Shown: positions 42,767-51,918 of the stretch, in pieces
Layout: each line of letters begins with the position of its first letter
How positions within the stretch are numbered: position 1 is the stretch's first letter
NCBI GenBank assembly: GCA_963783945.1
Contig: CAWAPS010000002.1
Span: 868,001-932,000, forward strand
Source: CAWAPS01 sp963783945
Lineage (GTDB): Bacteria; Actinomycetota; Acidimicrobiia; Acidimicrobiales; Palsa-688
Length of the DNA stretch: 64,000 nt
Direction of reading: 5' to 3'
Translations under genes and position numbers: made by a program
The notes under the pieces: model-generated
What the model saw: the letters and a program-made list of their open reading frames with translations, nothing else
The model's database searches: none
What the model was told of the DNA's origin: nothing

Positions 42767-43096
42767 GTGACCAATTTCGAGCGCCTGGATCAGTTTCCCA
42801 AAGCTCTGCTTTCATCCGTGCTTGAGCTGCTCGCCGAACGGAAGGTCAATCACCCCGAGGCAGTACTGACACTGTCACCGGATGACCTCGTTTCTTCTTG
42901 GGACCTAGTGGCTGAGTCTGCATCATTGCCCGATCCTCCGGGGCAGCCAGATACGAGGGAAGAGGTCGCGAGCGACTACTGGTATGAGCAAGCGCTAGGC
43001 GATCTCCTCAGTGGAGGATTTCTGTTGGAACTCGAGGACGGCACATTTCGCGTTCTAGATCTTGAGACCTTGTTGCGATTTAGGGATACCTACTGA
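42767..43096 (+). CDS. Hypothetical small acidic protein
   Basis: This 109-residue protein begins MTNFERLDQFPKALLSSVLE and has LTLSPDDLVSSWDLVAESAS, a helix with VASDYWYEQALGDLLSGG, and a beta end FLLELEDGTFRVLDLETLLR. It is acidic and looks well folded but matches no family I know. Its only ribosome binding site belongs to the possible leader frame just upstream. It stands alone. The base composition is less GC-rich than its neighbours, which may indicate recent transfer. Confidence 0.6.
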   Translation: MTNFERLDQFPKALLSSVLELLAERKVNHPEAVLTLSPDDLVSSWDLVAESASLPDPPGQPDTREEVASDYWYEQALGDLLSGGFLLELEDGTFRVLDLETLLRFRDTY

Positions 43097-43412
43097 AGAA
43101 AAAGGCGCACCCGGGGGAGGTGACCGCATAGCCTCTATATCTCTTCCCTCACGCCAAGAGGGATAAGGCCTGGCGCCCACGCCCGCCGAGGCGTGAGCCA
43201 AGGCTGTCGATCCCGGACCGCCAGGGGCCAGATGGTCCTCCGGTCTGTCTCGCTGGTAAGTGAGACATCACTATCCACCGTCCTAAGGCTAGTCAGTGGC
43301 TAGACGCCCGAGGACCTCCGGATCAATGGACGCATCTGCCAACCATCGACGCCGAGGTCGACGAGCGCACTCTCTGTCGCCCGATCGACGAGCGCCGGCG
43401 CGGGCTCCACGG
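43097..43412. other. Intergenic region with weak hairpin
   Basis: A six-base stem TCCCTC/GAGGGA around ACGCCAA lies at about 43146-43164 but no T run follows. A minus-strand frame at 43300-43433 reads PGVTVEPAPALVDRATESAL then VDLGVDGWQMRPLIRRSSGV, perhaps a C-terminal remnant. No gene is supported. Confidence 0.35.
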
Positions 43413-44447
43413 TCACGCCAGGGGGCGCTTCTCGATCTGGGATGAGCGCTCGATCATCCCGTAGGCCTCCTCGCCCTCCCACCGGAAGCGAACGATCCCC
43501 TGCTGGGTGGAAGGGAACGCGGCTCGTCCCGCCGGCGGCTCGGCAATGGGATTGACGGTGGTCACGTAGGTCTCGGCCGCGATCTGGACGTCGCCCCTCT
43601 TGGTGCGGAGGGCGAAGGACACGTCCTCACCGCTCGCCACCCAGTCGGTCTTCCACGGTGTCTCGACGAACTTCGCCGGCAGGATCTCGCCGTCATCGAG
43701 AACCCAGCCCTCGTGGTAGCGGACCGACCCGTCCGGGCGAGGATGGAAATTGTCGATGCCAAAGGCGCGACCGCTCGGGAATTGGGCTGACATCCATACG
43801 TGCCCCATCCAGTCCGAGTAGTCGCTGCGCTGCATGCTCCCTTTCCGCCGGATCCGCAAGCCCCCGCCCTTCAACGGGATCGTCGTCCCGGAAATCTCGA
43901 CCTCCCCTTCGGCCGAACACAGCTGCTCAAACCGGCGCTCCGTGGCGAGCGTGACCCCCTCCGGCTCGTACGCGCCGTTGGGCCAGGGGGTCACCGTCAT
44001 CTCGAATTCGATGTCGAAACGGAGCGGCACGGTCGGCTCCGGGACGGCCGTCGGGCCACCGAAGCGGTTGACTATCTGGTCGGCCGTGGTTGTCTCGCCC
44101 GCCAAACCGTCAAAGGTCACCCGCCAGCGCCTGAACGGCTCGAGACATACGAACCCTAGTGGGCCGGCGCCGCGAACACGCGGACGACCCTGCTCATCCC
44201 GTGCCGGGTGAGGCGGTCCCCAGCCGCGGACGACAAACACCCGGCCCCCTGGCAGGGCGGCGTTGACGCTGATCATGTGGGCTTCGTTCCAGCGGGCCCC
44301 CATGGCATCCACGGCGACGCGTGGCAAGCCCACGCGTCCCTCCTCGTCCCAGAGCCAGACGTTGGCCCCTTCCATGAACTCAGGTCTCGGCGGCTCTATC
44401 GCAACCTCGTCGACGCTTGCGTCCATGCGATTGGACAGGTCCATCAA
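43413..44447 (-). CDS. CrtC/hydroxyneurosporene-synthase-like (lipocalin-type) protein
   Basis: This 344-residue protein is beta-rich with repeated WDEEGRVGLPRVAVDAMGA, VCLEPFRRWRVTFDGLAG, LRFDIEFEMTVTPWPNG, YSDWMGHVWMSAQFPSGRAF and GWVLDDGEILPAKFVETPW. This two-lobed lipocalin layout is that of CrtC-like and DUF7064-type proteins, often next to steroid or terpenoid catabolism genes. The reaction is unknown. No signal peptide is seen. A strong terminator lies between it and the binding protein gene upstream on this strand. Confidence 0.6.
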   Translation of the reverse strand: MMDLSNRMDASVDEVAIEPPRPEFMEGANVWLWDEEGRVGLPRVAVDAMGARWNEAHMISVNAALPGGRVFVVRGWGPPHPARDEQGRPRVRGAGPLGFVCLEPFRRWRVTFDGLAGETTTADQIVNRFGGPTAVPEPTVPLRFDIEFEMTVTPWPNGAYEPEGVTLATERRFEQLCSAEGEVEISGTTIPLKGGGLRIRRKGSMQRSDYSDWMGHVWMSAQFPSGRAFGIDNFHPRPDGSVRYHEGWVLDDGEILPAKFVETPWKTDWVASGEDVSFALRTKRGDVQIAAETYVTTVNPIAEPPAGRAAFPSTQQGIVRFRWEGEEAYGMIERSSQIEKRPLA

Positions 44448-44608
44448 CGTCGCCTCCTCGTTGCTCCCGGCGGCAAGAATCCGGACGTTAGGATATCAGC
44501 ATCCAAAGCGGCCATTTCAGCACTACTAGGCCCCCACCTCGCAGTTGGTATCTCGCAGCCCCTCTCTCACGTACGAGGGGCCGACCACGGCGGACGCCAC
44601 CGACTTCC

Positions 44609-44644
44609 TGACCGTCGCCCCCTCCTTGTAGGGGGCGACGGTCA
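44609..44644 (-). terminator. Intrinsic-type hairpin after the binding-protein gene
   Basis: TGACCGTCGCCCCCT and its exact complement at 44630-44644 form a perfect 15-bp stem with the loop CCTTGT. It lies 31 bp past the stop of the minus-strand gene at 44676. There is no clear run of T after it on that strand, as is common in GC-rich actinobacteria. Termination is the likely role. Confidence 0.7.
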
Positions 44645-44675
44645 CAACTGGAGTGCTGTCAGGACCGGAGTGCGA

Positions 44676-45992
44676 TCAGGAGGAGGCTGAGACGGTCTTT
44701 CCCGTGTTCGTGCCGCAGACTGGGTCGCCGCCGGGTACTAGCTGGAAGTTGGTACCGACCAGCTTGGTCACCCATTCGCAGTTGTCGGGGCCACCGATGA
44801 TGCCGGTCCGGTTATTGATGTCCATGGTGTGGGTGCCGAAAAGACCGCCCGCCGTAAAGTTGTGGACACCGGAGAGGCCGGTGATCAGTGACGCATGGGT
44901 GGGATTGGAGCCCGCGGCCTGTAGTCCCTGCACGAGCAGGAGAACCGAGAGATAGCCGTTGTACTCCGCTTCGCTCGGAACTGTGGTGACACCGACGTTC
45001 TTGAGGGCGGTGACGAACTGCTGTGTAGCTGGGGTGTTCATCTCCACCGGCTCGTACGCCAGAATGAAATAGACGTCCTGGGCGGATTGCAGTGCCCCGG
45101 CGCCGGCCTGAAGGGTATCGGCGCCGTAGCCATCGGACAGAACCGCCGCCTTGATGTCGGCGCCATTCTGGCGCAGCGCGGAGATGAGGGCAAAGGCAGT
45201 GTTGGGTTCGGTCGCAGTCGTGACCCCGTCGACACCGTCCGCCTTCATGGCCAGCGCCACCGGCTGAACGTCGGTGCTGCCGAAGGCGAAGCTGGAGTTG
45301 ACGTAGGGGGCTTTGAGCCCTACTGCCTCCGACGATACGGCCACGGCTTTGGCCGCCTCAGCCGAAGACGGAGAGATGGAGTAACCGAGCGACCCGATCT
45401 TGGTCGCCCCCAGCAACTTGAAGATCGATCCTTCCGTGGTGCTCACCTCGTTGGTATGGATGGCGCCGTACGAGGAGAACATGTTCTTGTCCGTAGTCCA
45501 TTCGCTGGCATCCTGGGCGGTGCCGACAACCGGGATTCCGTGCGATTGCAGGAAAGGGGCGGCTGCGAAGGTGAATGACGAGTCTGCCAGGACGGCCAGC
45601 ACATGGTCCTGGTCAACCAGCTTTTGAGCGGCTGAGAGTGTGCCTTGCGGGGAGGACGTGGTGTCAGCCACGACGTACTTGATGTTGTAGCCCTGGGTGG
45701 CCGCCCAGTTGATCCCGGCCTCGAACCCCTGGACGGACGACTTGTTGCTGGACGCTGAGATGCCCGTGATATCGGTGAGGATGCCGACATTTACCGTCTT
45801 GGTTCCTCCGGAGCTGCCCGATGAACCGGCAGCGGTGCCGCCCGCTGAGCCGGCCGGGGAATTGCTCGTTGGCGTCGTCGAAGTGGTGGCTGATGATTTC
45901 GACGAGCTGCCGCACCCGGTCACCGCGGCCAGCATGGCTGCAGCCGCAGCTACCGTCACAAATCCCGTCTTCCTGCTGAGAACGCGCTTCAA
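44676..45992 (-). CDS. ABC transporter substrate-binding lipoprotein (branched-chain amino acid type)
   Basis: This 438-residue protein starts MKRVLSRKTGFVTVAAAAAM and has the lipobox AAVTGC near residue 27, followed by a Ser/Gly linker. The mature part, VNVGILTDITGIS, FEAGINWAATQGYNIKYVVA and HGIPVVGTAQDASEW, is the type I binding fold of the LivJ/Peripla_BP_6 group. It would bind amino acids or aromatic/amide solutes at the outer face of the membrane. No permease or ATPase is adjacent, so it is an orphan or its partners lie elsewhere. Confidence 0.88.
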   Translation of the reverse strand: MKRVLSRKTGFVTVAAAAAMLAAVTGCGSSSKSSATTSTTPTSNSPAGSAGGTAAGSSGSSGGTKTVNVGILTDITGISASSNKSSVQGFEAGINWAATQGYNIKYVVADTTSSPQGTLSAAQKLVDQDHVLAVLADSSFTFAAAPFLQSHGIPVVGTAQDASEWTTDKNMFSSYGAIHTNEVSTTEGSIFKLLGATKIGSLGYSISPSSAEAAKAVAVSSEAVGLKAPYVNSSFAFGSTDVQPVALAMKADGVDGVTTATEPNTAFALISALRQNGADIKAAVLSDGYGADTLQAGAGALQSAQDVYFILAYEPVEMNTPATQQFVTALKNVGVTTVPSEAEYNGYLSVLLLVQGLQAAGSNPTHASLITGLSGVHNFTAGGLFGTHTMDINNRTGIIGGPDNCEWVTKLVGTNFQLVPGGDPVCGTNTGKTVSASS

Positions 45993-46726
45993 GGGGCCCC
46001 CTTGTCCTAGTCTACGGGTCGAGGCCCAGATGCCCCGCCCTTATCAGGTGCAGATGGTAGCTCCGCCTGCCCGCGCCATGGGGATCGGTCTCGATCGACC
46101 GGCCGGGGGCACCCGACCCTGGCTACGAACCATAGCTCAGCTCTGCGCCTCGAGAGAGGGCCAAGGAGGTCGGCGCTTCGACCAAGCCGACCAGCCAGTA
46201 CTGCCGACGGGACCCGACCACCACGTCCCCGCCGTGGCGCCGAGACCAGGCACCGAGACCGTGTCCCGACCTCCAGCATGGAGGACGTGCCGGACGCCAG
46301 ACCATTCTGGGTCGTCATCGCGGAAGTGTCTTCCATGGCCAGCTCGGCGGCAACTTGTTCTGCGCTTGGGCCGGGCGGTCCGGGAAGTTCTGAACAGTCA
46401 ACGCGGACCTGCCGAGCACGACCGGCCTGTCGCGGCGTGGCGAGTCTCTCTCTGGCGCCTTCCGGGGGTGAGTATGCGTGCCGGACGACTCCGCTGGGGG
46501 GTTCGGTGCTGGCAGGAGTTGTCACGCCCGGCACCTCGACCACACGGTCACCGCCCAGGGTGCCAACTACGCCTCATAGCAGCGGGTGGGGTAGGTCCTG
46601 ACTGGGCCAGGCACACCGGGCCACAACTGGGATGATTTGGCGCGACCTCAAAGCACAGTCGCCTGGCTACGACTACCCCTCAAGCGCGACCGGCGATTGA
46701 CCGGATGTATCTCGCTATCGGTCTGC
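45993..46726. other. 734-bp region without a supported gene
   Basis: The start of the lipoprotein gene is at the left edge and its promoter should lie within the first 150 bases. A minus-strand frame at 46007-46543 begins MVEVPGVTTPASTEPPSGVV, but its second half has shadow-like Arg/Gly composition, and I do not call it. No repeats or RNA genes were seen. Confidence 0.4.
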
Positions 46727-48652
46727 TCAGCGGACCTCCAATTCGTCGAAGGCGGGATAGCGCAACATGCGCCAGACGTCGGCTGAGTCGAGCGGACACA
46801 TCACGGTAGATCGACCGTACTTGCTCCAGTAGTAGCTATGGACGCGTGGGTCGCTCCAAACCATTCGCTCGTTCCGCTCATCGACCTCTCGGGCGAAGCG
46901 CCAGTAGGCGTCTTCTTTTGGCTCGATCGAGCGCTTGTCGGTGAGGATCAGCTCTTCGATGCACTGCATCGCGTAGAGCGTGACCATTTCGTCGAAAGCG
47001 GCCGGCGGGAGGCCACCGTTCGTGTTCGGCCCGTAGAGCGTCCACAGGTTCGGGAAGCCGGGGACCATGCAGAAGCGGTGAGCGCGGGCGCCGCCGTCGT
47101 TCCAGCAGGCCTCGATAGTCTGCCCGTTGCGGCCTGTGATCGTCATCGGGAACAGGTATTCGGTCGCGTGGAAGCCGGTCGCGTAGACGATCGCGTCGAG
47201 GTCGTACTGCGTACCGTTGTTCGTCTCGATACCCCTCTCGTTCATCCGCTGGATGCCGTCGGTCACAAGGGTGACGTTGTCACGAAGGATCGCGTCGTAG
47301 ATGCTGTACGCGGCGTCAACGATGATCGGGCGAGCGCCAAACACTGGGTACTCAGGAGTCATCTTCGCAGTCAACTCGGGGTGCTCGCCGAGCTTGCTTT
47401 CGAGGAAGTCGATCGCAGCGTCGCGCATGCCCTTGTTCACCGGGCTGACGGCGTGGGGGTGGTCGAAGTCTGGATCGATGCCCGCGATCGCGCTGAATCC
47501 GATTGCCCCGCCTTTCGTACGAACACGCATGAAGTTGGTGTAATACGGAAAGTTGCGGTCGAGCCAGTTCACCTGCGGCGGGAACGGCGAGCGATAACCC
47601 GGCACCGGGAATACCCACGACGGCGTCCGCTGGAACACCACGACATGATTGGCCTCGAGCGCCAGCTCTGGAACCGTCTGATAGCCGGAGGCGCCTGTGC
47701 CGATCACCGCGATCCGCTCGCCCTTCACATCGAAGTCGGTGGGCCAGCGGGCGGTGTGCCATGACGGGCCGGCGAACTCGGCCATCCCTTCGATCTCAGG
47801 AATGTTCAGCCGGTTCAAGAAGCCCACCGCCGTGATCACCGCGTTCGACTGAATCGTGCTCTTGCCCCCGGGACCGTCGACATCGATCTCCCACATCGAG
47901 TCCTCGTCGTTCCACACCATGGCGTGAACCTCGGTGTCGAAAACGATGTCGTCTCGCAACTCGAACCTATCAGCGACCCAGTCGAAATACCTCTCGTTCT
48001 CCTCCCACCCGCAGAACGGGTTCGGATAAGGGAAGTCAACGGCAAATACGTTCGTGTAGCCGCGGCTAGGAATATCCACCCGCGCGCCCGGATAACGATT
48101 CTCAAACCAGGTGCCGCCGACACCCGAGTTCTTCTCAACGACCGTGAACGGAATCCCTGCCCGCTTCAGCATCAACGCCGCAGTCAAACCACCCAGCCCA
48201 GCGCCGACCACCGTCACCGAAAACCCGGCCAGGCGCTTGGAGTCGGGCGCCTCGCGCCAGTCCAGGTCACGCACACCAGGATGGAGCCCCAACTCCTCAA
48301 TCGTCAGCGCCAAGCGGTCGCCCTCGAGCTCGGTGGCCACTGTCAGGCCGATGCTGACCCGAAGCCGCTCCTCCGGCCCGATCTCGATCTTACCGGCACC
48401 CGCGTCGCGATAGGCCTTCAGGAACTCCGCTGCCTTCTCCCGCAGGTAGACCTCGTCGTCGGTCTCAACAGTCAGAGCTTCAAGAAACAGAACGCGAACC
48501 CACTTCAGCTTCGTGGAGGCGATCTCCTCATCCCCGGTCAGCTGATAGAGCAGACCCCGCAGCACCATCGGTTCGGCGTACTTCACCGCGTCGTCGATCT
48601 GCTGGTCGGTCGCCTGAAGCAGCTCTCTACGCGACGTATCCGTAACTGCCAT
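46727..48652 (-). CDS. Flavin-containing Baeyer-Villiger-type monooxygenase
   Basis: This 641-residue protein has an N-terminal helical extension of about 130 residues, as in 4-hydroxyacetophenone monooxygenases. Then come VTVVGAGLGGLTAALMLKRA (FAD site) and GGTWFENRYPGARVDIPS. FAGPSWHTARWP is the BVMO fingerprint FxGxxxHxxxW. The second Rossmann site is IAVIGTGASGYQTVP. It would insert oxygen beside a ketone using NADPH. The ATG at 48652 has GGAGGGG upstream. It stands next to a relic of a phosphoenolpyruvate-synthase-like gene. Confidence 0.9.
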   Translation of the reverse strand: MAVTDTSRRELLQATDQQIDDAVKYAEPMVLRGLLYQLTGDEEIASTKLKWVRVLFLEALTVETDDEVYLREKAAEFLKAYRDAGAGKIEIGPEERLRVSIGLTVATELEGDRLALTIEELGLHPGVRDLDWREAPDSKRLAGFSVTVVGAGLGGLTAALMLKRAGIPFTVVEKNSGVGGTWFENRYPGARVDIPSRGYTNVFAVDFPYPNPFCGWEENERYFDWVADRFELRDDIVFDTEVHAMVWNDEDSMWEIDVDGPGGKSTIQSNAVITAVGFLNRLNIPEIEGMAEFAGPSWHTARWPTDFDVKGERIAVIGTGASGYQTVPELALEANHVVVFQRTPSWVFPVPGYRSPFPPQVNWLDRNFPYYTNFMRVRTKGGAIGFSAIAGIDPDFDHPHAVSPVNKGMRDAAIDFLESKLGEHPELTAKMTPEYPVFGARPIIVDAAYSIYDAILRDNVTLVTDGIQRMNERGIETNNGTQYDLDAIVYATGFHATEYLFPMTITGRNGQTIEACWNDGGARAHRFCMVPGFPNLWTLYGPNTNGGLPPAAFDEMVTLYAMQCIEELILTDKRSIEPKEDAYWRFAREVDERNERMVWSDPRVHSYYWSKYGRSTVMCPLDSADVWRMLRYPAFDELEVR

Positions 48653-48763
48653 CCGCTTCATCCCCTCCATCTCGCGCCGGGGCCCGTCATCTACTCAGGA
48701 CTCCTCAAAGCGTTGAACTACTGATCCGAACTGTTGCCAAGCGAGCCCGACAGGGCCAGCCGA

Positions 48764-48931
48764 AGGCGGCCGCCATCATCCGCTCGAAGGCCTCCGTCGT
48801 CACGCAGAACCCGGCCGGAACGTGGATACCTTCGGCCCGGGAAAGTTCCCCAAGGTGCGCGCGCCCTTGCCGCCAACCAGCGAAACCTGCGTCCGGTCGA
48901 TCTCCTGGAGATCCAGCACGGAGCTGCCCAT
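48764..48931 (-). pseudogene. Rifampin-phosphotransferase/PEP-synthase-like N-terminal relic
   Basis: ATG 48931, preceded by AAAGGAAAGG, reads MGSSVLDLQEIDRTQVSLVG and GKGA, the ATP-grasp start of PEP-utilising enzymes. A frame change after TLGNF then gives EGIHVPAGFCVTTEAFERMM, the next conserved block. Both frames end within 60 codons. Intact relatives have more than 800 residues. The relic keeps its ribosome binding site and is directly upstream of the monooxygenase on the same strand. Confidence 0.7.
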
Positions 48932-49338
48932 CAGCTCACCTTTCCTTTAGCCCGGTTGGGCGGTCTTTCGTTTCTCGTTTGCGTCGGCGTTGTCGGAGGG
49001 ACTCAACGCCGTTCGCGTGTCTGACAATCGGTCTGTCTCGTGGCTCACGACATTCATTCTCAGCACACCAGCGGTCCTTGCGGGAAGCCCCCTTCGTGCA
49101 ATAGTAGGGCTTCCTTCCCGGTGATGTGTCACATCGCGCCGTGACCGATGTGCGCCATCTGAGCGGTGGTCCATATGTTTCCCGCCGCCCGGTGCGGTTC
49201 TCCTTGCGGCGCCCGATAACGTTTCGCTGGATCTCGTCAGCCTCGCGTTGTCGCGGCAGCCTGCCGAAAGGCGGCTGCAGCCACGGTGGATCGCAACGGG
49301 CTGTGACTACCAACTATCTCAGCTGGAGGGAGGTCTGC
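48932..49338. other. Intergenic region with an 8-bp hairpin
   Basis: GGAAGCCC at 49083-49090 and GGGCTTCC at 49107-49114 form a perfect stem with a 16-base loop. Its role is unclear; termination or a binding site is possible. The rest of the 407 bases holds no supported gene. Confidence 0.4.
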
Positions 49339-50032
49339 TCAGGTGATGTCGCGTTCGATGGTGGTGCGCTCGGCGAGTAGGGATACGGTGGCGATAATGG
49401 CGGCGAGGAGCGCGGCGGCGGCGAGGAACGGCAGCGCCTGCTGCGAAGAGATGCTGTAGCCCGGTCCGAAGGCGCCGGCCCCCAGCTTGGCGCCGCCGAG
49501 GGTGGTCGCCGCGGTGTAGGGCAGGAAGGGGCGGATGGCGCTGATGCTGCCGCCGAGGATGGACTCGATCACCATGCACCACACGAATACGCCGATGACC
49601 CCGGCCAACTGGGCCCGGATGAGCGAGCCGATACCCACGCCCAGGGCGGCGAGCAGGGCCGCGCCGATCCCGGCACCGGCGACGTGGCCGACCAACGTGG
49701 CGGTCCCGAGGGTGACATGGTCGCCGTGGCCGGCCACGAAGGCCAGGCCGACGCCAGTTGCGACGATCCCGGCGGCCAGGCCATAGCAGGCGCCGACGAG
49801 CGCGGTGGCGACGGCCTTGGCCCCGAGCACCCGGCGGCGGTCCGGGGTGGCCAGGTAGGTGAGGGTGGCGCTGGTGTGGCGGAACTCGCCGCTGGTGCGG
49901 AACCGTCCGGCCGTCCCGGGAGGCTTCGAGCGCCGAGAAGAGGGCGGTGACGGCGACTGCCCCAGCGAGCAGCCCGTAGGTGACGCGCATGGTGGGCAGC
50001 TTGAGAAGCTCGACGCGGACGAGCCGGATCAT
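49339..50032 (-). pseudogene. ABC-2 type permease broken by an out-of-frame internal deletion
   Basis: From ATG 50032 the protein reads MIRLVRVELLKLPTMRVTYG, then LLAGAVAVTALFSALEASR, the first helix of an ABC-2 permease. In another frame the later part continues GEFRHTSATLTYLATPDRRR, VLGAKAVATALVGACYGLAA and the remaining helices to FLAAAALLAAIIATVSLL. About 40 residues, including the second half of helix 1 and most of helix 2, are missing at the join near 49905. The start overlaps the ATPase stop by four bases. It is non-functional as it stands. Confidence 0.75.
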
Positions 50033-50937
50033 CTGGCTGCCTCCTGGTGGGCGGGATGGCCGGTGGGCTGGAGGAACACGTCTTCCAAGTCGGCGGCCTT
50101 GGTGGTGGCCTCGAAGATGGGGACAGCAGCCTCGGCGGCCAGGGTGCCGATCAGTTCGCCCGACGCCCCGGTCACCTCCAGGCGGTCCGGGCCGACGACG
50201 TGGGCGCTGGCGCCGTTCTCAACCAGAAGGGCGGCAAGCTGCTCGGATCGGGGGGTGCGGACTCGGATGACCTGGGCGGCCCGGGCGGTGAGCTCGTCCA
50301 GGCCGGCGTGGGTGACGAGGCGGCCGTGGTCCATGATGACCACGCTGTCGACGGTCTGGGCCACCTCGGCGAGGATGTGGCTGGAGACCAGCACGGTCCG
50401 GCCTTCGGCGGCCAGGTGGCGCAGGAGCCGGCGCAGCCAGTGGACCCCTTCGGGGTCGAGACCGTTGGCTGGCTCGTCCAAGATGAGGATCTCGGGGTCG
50501 CACAGCAGGGCCGTGGCCAGGCCGAGTCGTTGGCGCATGCCGAGGGAGTACTGCCCTACTCGTCGTCCGGCCGCCCCGGTGAGGTCGACCAGGTCGAGCA
50601 CCTCGTCGACCCGCGACCGCGAGGTGTCGGCGGCGAGTGCTTCGATGCGCAAGTGGTCCCTCGCCGTCCGTCCCGGGTAGGGGTTCGAAGCTTCCAGGAC
50701 GGCGCCGACGATGTGGCGGGGTTCGGACAGCTCTCGGTAGGGGCGCCCGTTGATGGTGGCGGATCCGCTGGCCGGGGTGACCAGGCCGAGGAGCATGCGC
50801 AACGTAGTGGTCTTGCCCGCCCCGTTGGGGCCCAAGAAGCCCATCACGCTGCCCTGCTCAACGCTGAAGCTCACCTGGTCGACGGCCACCACCGGACCGA
50901 AATGCTTGCTCAGTTGGGCGACCTCGAGGGTGGCCAT
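50029..50937 (-). CDS. ABC transporter ATP-binding protein
   Basis: This 302-residue ATPase has GPNGAGKTTTLRML (Walker A), a Q-loop region, YSLGMRQRLGLATALL (signature), ILILDEPANGLDPEG (Walker B) and the switch His in VLVSSHILAEV. The C-terminal extension (LEVTGASGELIGTLAAEAAV) is typical of antibiotic-type ABC-2 exporters. Its permease partner downstream is broken, so the ATPase may now be orphaned. A sensor-kinase relic is divergent from it, as in detoxification modules with a two-component system. Confidence 0.88.
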   Translation of the reverse strand: MATLEVAQLSKHFGPVVAVDQVSFSVEQGSVMGFLGPNGAGKTTTLRMLLGLVTPASGSATINGRPYRELSEPRHIVGAVLEASNPYPGRTARDHLRIEALAADTSRSRVDEVLDLVDLTGAAGRRVGQYSLGMRQRLGLATALLCDPEILILDEPANGLDPEGVHWLRRLLRHLAAEGRTVLVSSHILAEVAQTVDSVVIMDHGRLVTHAGLDELTARAAQVIRVRTPRSEQLAALLVENGASAHVVGPDRLEVTGASGELIGTLAAEAAVPIFEATTKAADLEDVFLQPTGHPAHQEAAR

Positions 50938-51135
50938 CAGTCGACCTGCCGGTTGATGTGAGTGTTCATGACGACAATGTTGACGGGGCGAACGTCATTC
51001 GACGTCGGACGAGTTGCGGTTTGTCGGCTACCTCGACGGGCGTAGGTGGCCGGACGCGACTACGTCGGGACGCGCCTACGAGAATGCGGTCGCGAGCTGA
51101 TGCGTCTGGTCGGGGGTGATCGGTATGTTGGGGAT

Positions 51136-51700
51136 ATGAGTGGCGTCGGTGAGCGCGCCCGGCCAGCGACGAGCCGGTCGACCCTCACGCTACCCAGGCC
51201 AGCGGGAAGGATGCCCCGAAACGACGTCTTGCTGGCCGGCGTCGTGCTCGTCCTGCAGGTGGGGTTGTCCGCGCTGGCCGAAGCTCATCACGGCGACCAG
51301 TCCCACCTCGACGTGGCGGAGTGGCTCCTGCTCCTGGTCGGGCCGCTGGCCCTCCTGGCTTGGCGCCGCCACCCGGTCATGGTGCTGTGGGTCACCTTCC
51401 TGGTCACGGTGGGTCCCGTCTCGCCGCCCTTGGGCTATCTGAGCTTGATCGTCGCCTTCTTCTTGGCCGCCACCCTCGGGCACCGCTGGGCCCCCTGGAC
51501 GGTCATCGTGGTCGGCTAAGTCGCGTCACTCTGGCTGGCTCCGCTCGTGTGCGGCCAGTCGCTGGCCGCCATCAAGACCGTCTCGAAAGATGCCCTCGGC
51601 GAGCTGCGCACCATGCTCTCGGCCCTCCGCCAAGATGGCGACGAGGCCCCCCGTTCCCCGCCCCCGACCTCTGCCACCACGTACGCCCAGCGGCGTAGTC
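51136..51700 (+). pseudogene. Two-component sensor histidine kinase relic
   Basis: From about 51136 the frame reads SRSTLTLPRPAGRMPRND, then VLLAGVVLVLQVGLSALAEA, LLLLVGPLALLAWRRHPVMV and VGPVSPPLGYLSLIVAFFLA, the N-terminal membrane domain of actinobacterial HisKA_3 kinases. It stops at TAA 51517. The same frame resumes with AAIKTVSKDALGELRTMLSA then LRQDGDEAPRSP, the tail of a HisKA_3 domain. The phosphoacceptor-His helix and the ATPase domain are gone. Its original target was probably the ABC exporter next to it. Confidence 0.75.
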
Positions 51701-51918
51701 GGAACGTCGCCGACCGCCCGATGCGACCAGTCAGCTTCCTCGCTACCGTGGCTTTTATGGCAGCGGAAACGCCCATCCTTGCTAGCCGACGAGCTGTGTG
51801 AGCCAGCTGATCCAGATTTGGCCCTCACGGTCTCCAGGTGCCGGTGACCAAGGAGCCGGTCCGCCCAGCGCCCGACATCCAGATGCACGGCGAAGAGCTC
51901 TCACGAGAGGGAGAAAAG

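Noticed and set aside
46007..46543. A 178-codon minus-strand frame between two genes
   Set aside because: The second half is Arg/Gly/Pro shadow-like and the first half matches nothing I know. It is too weak to call.
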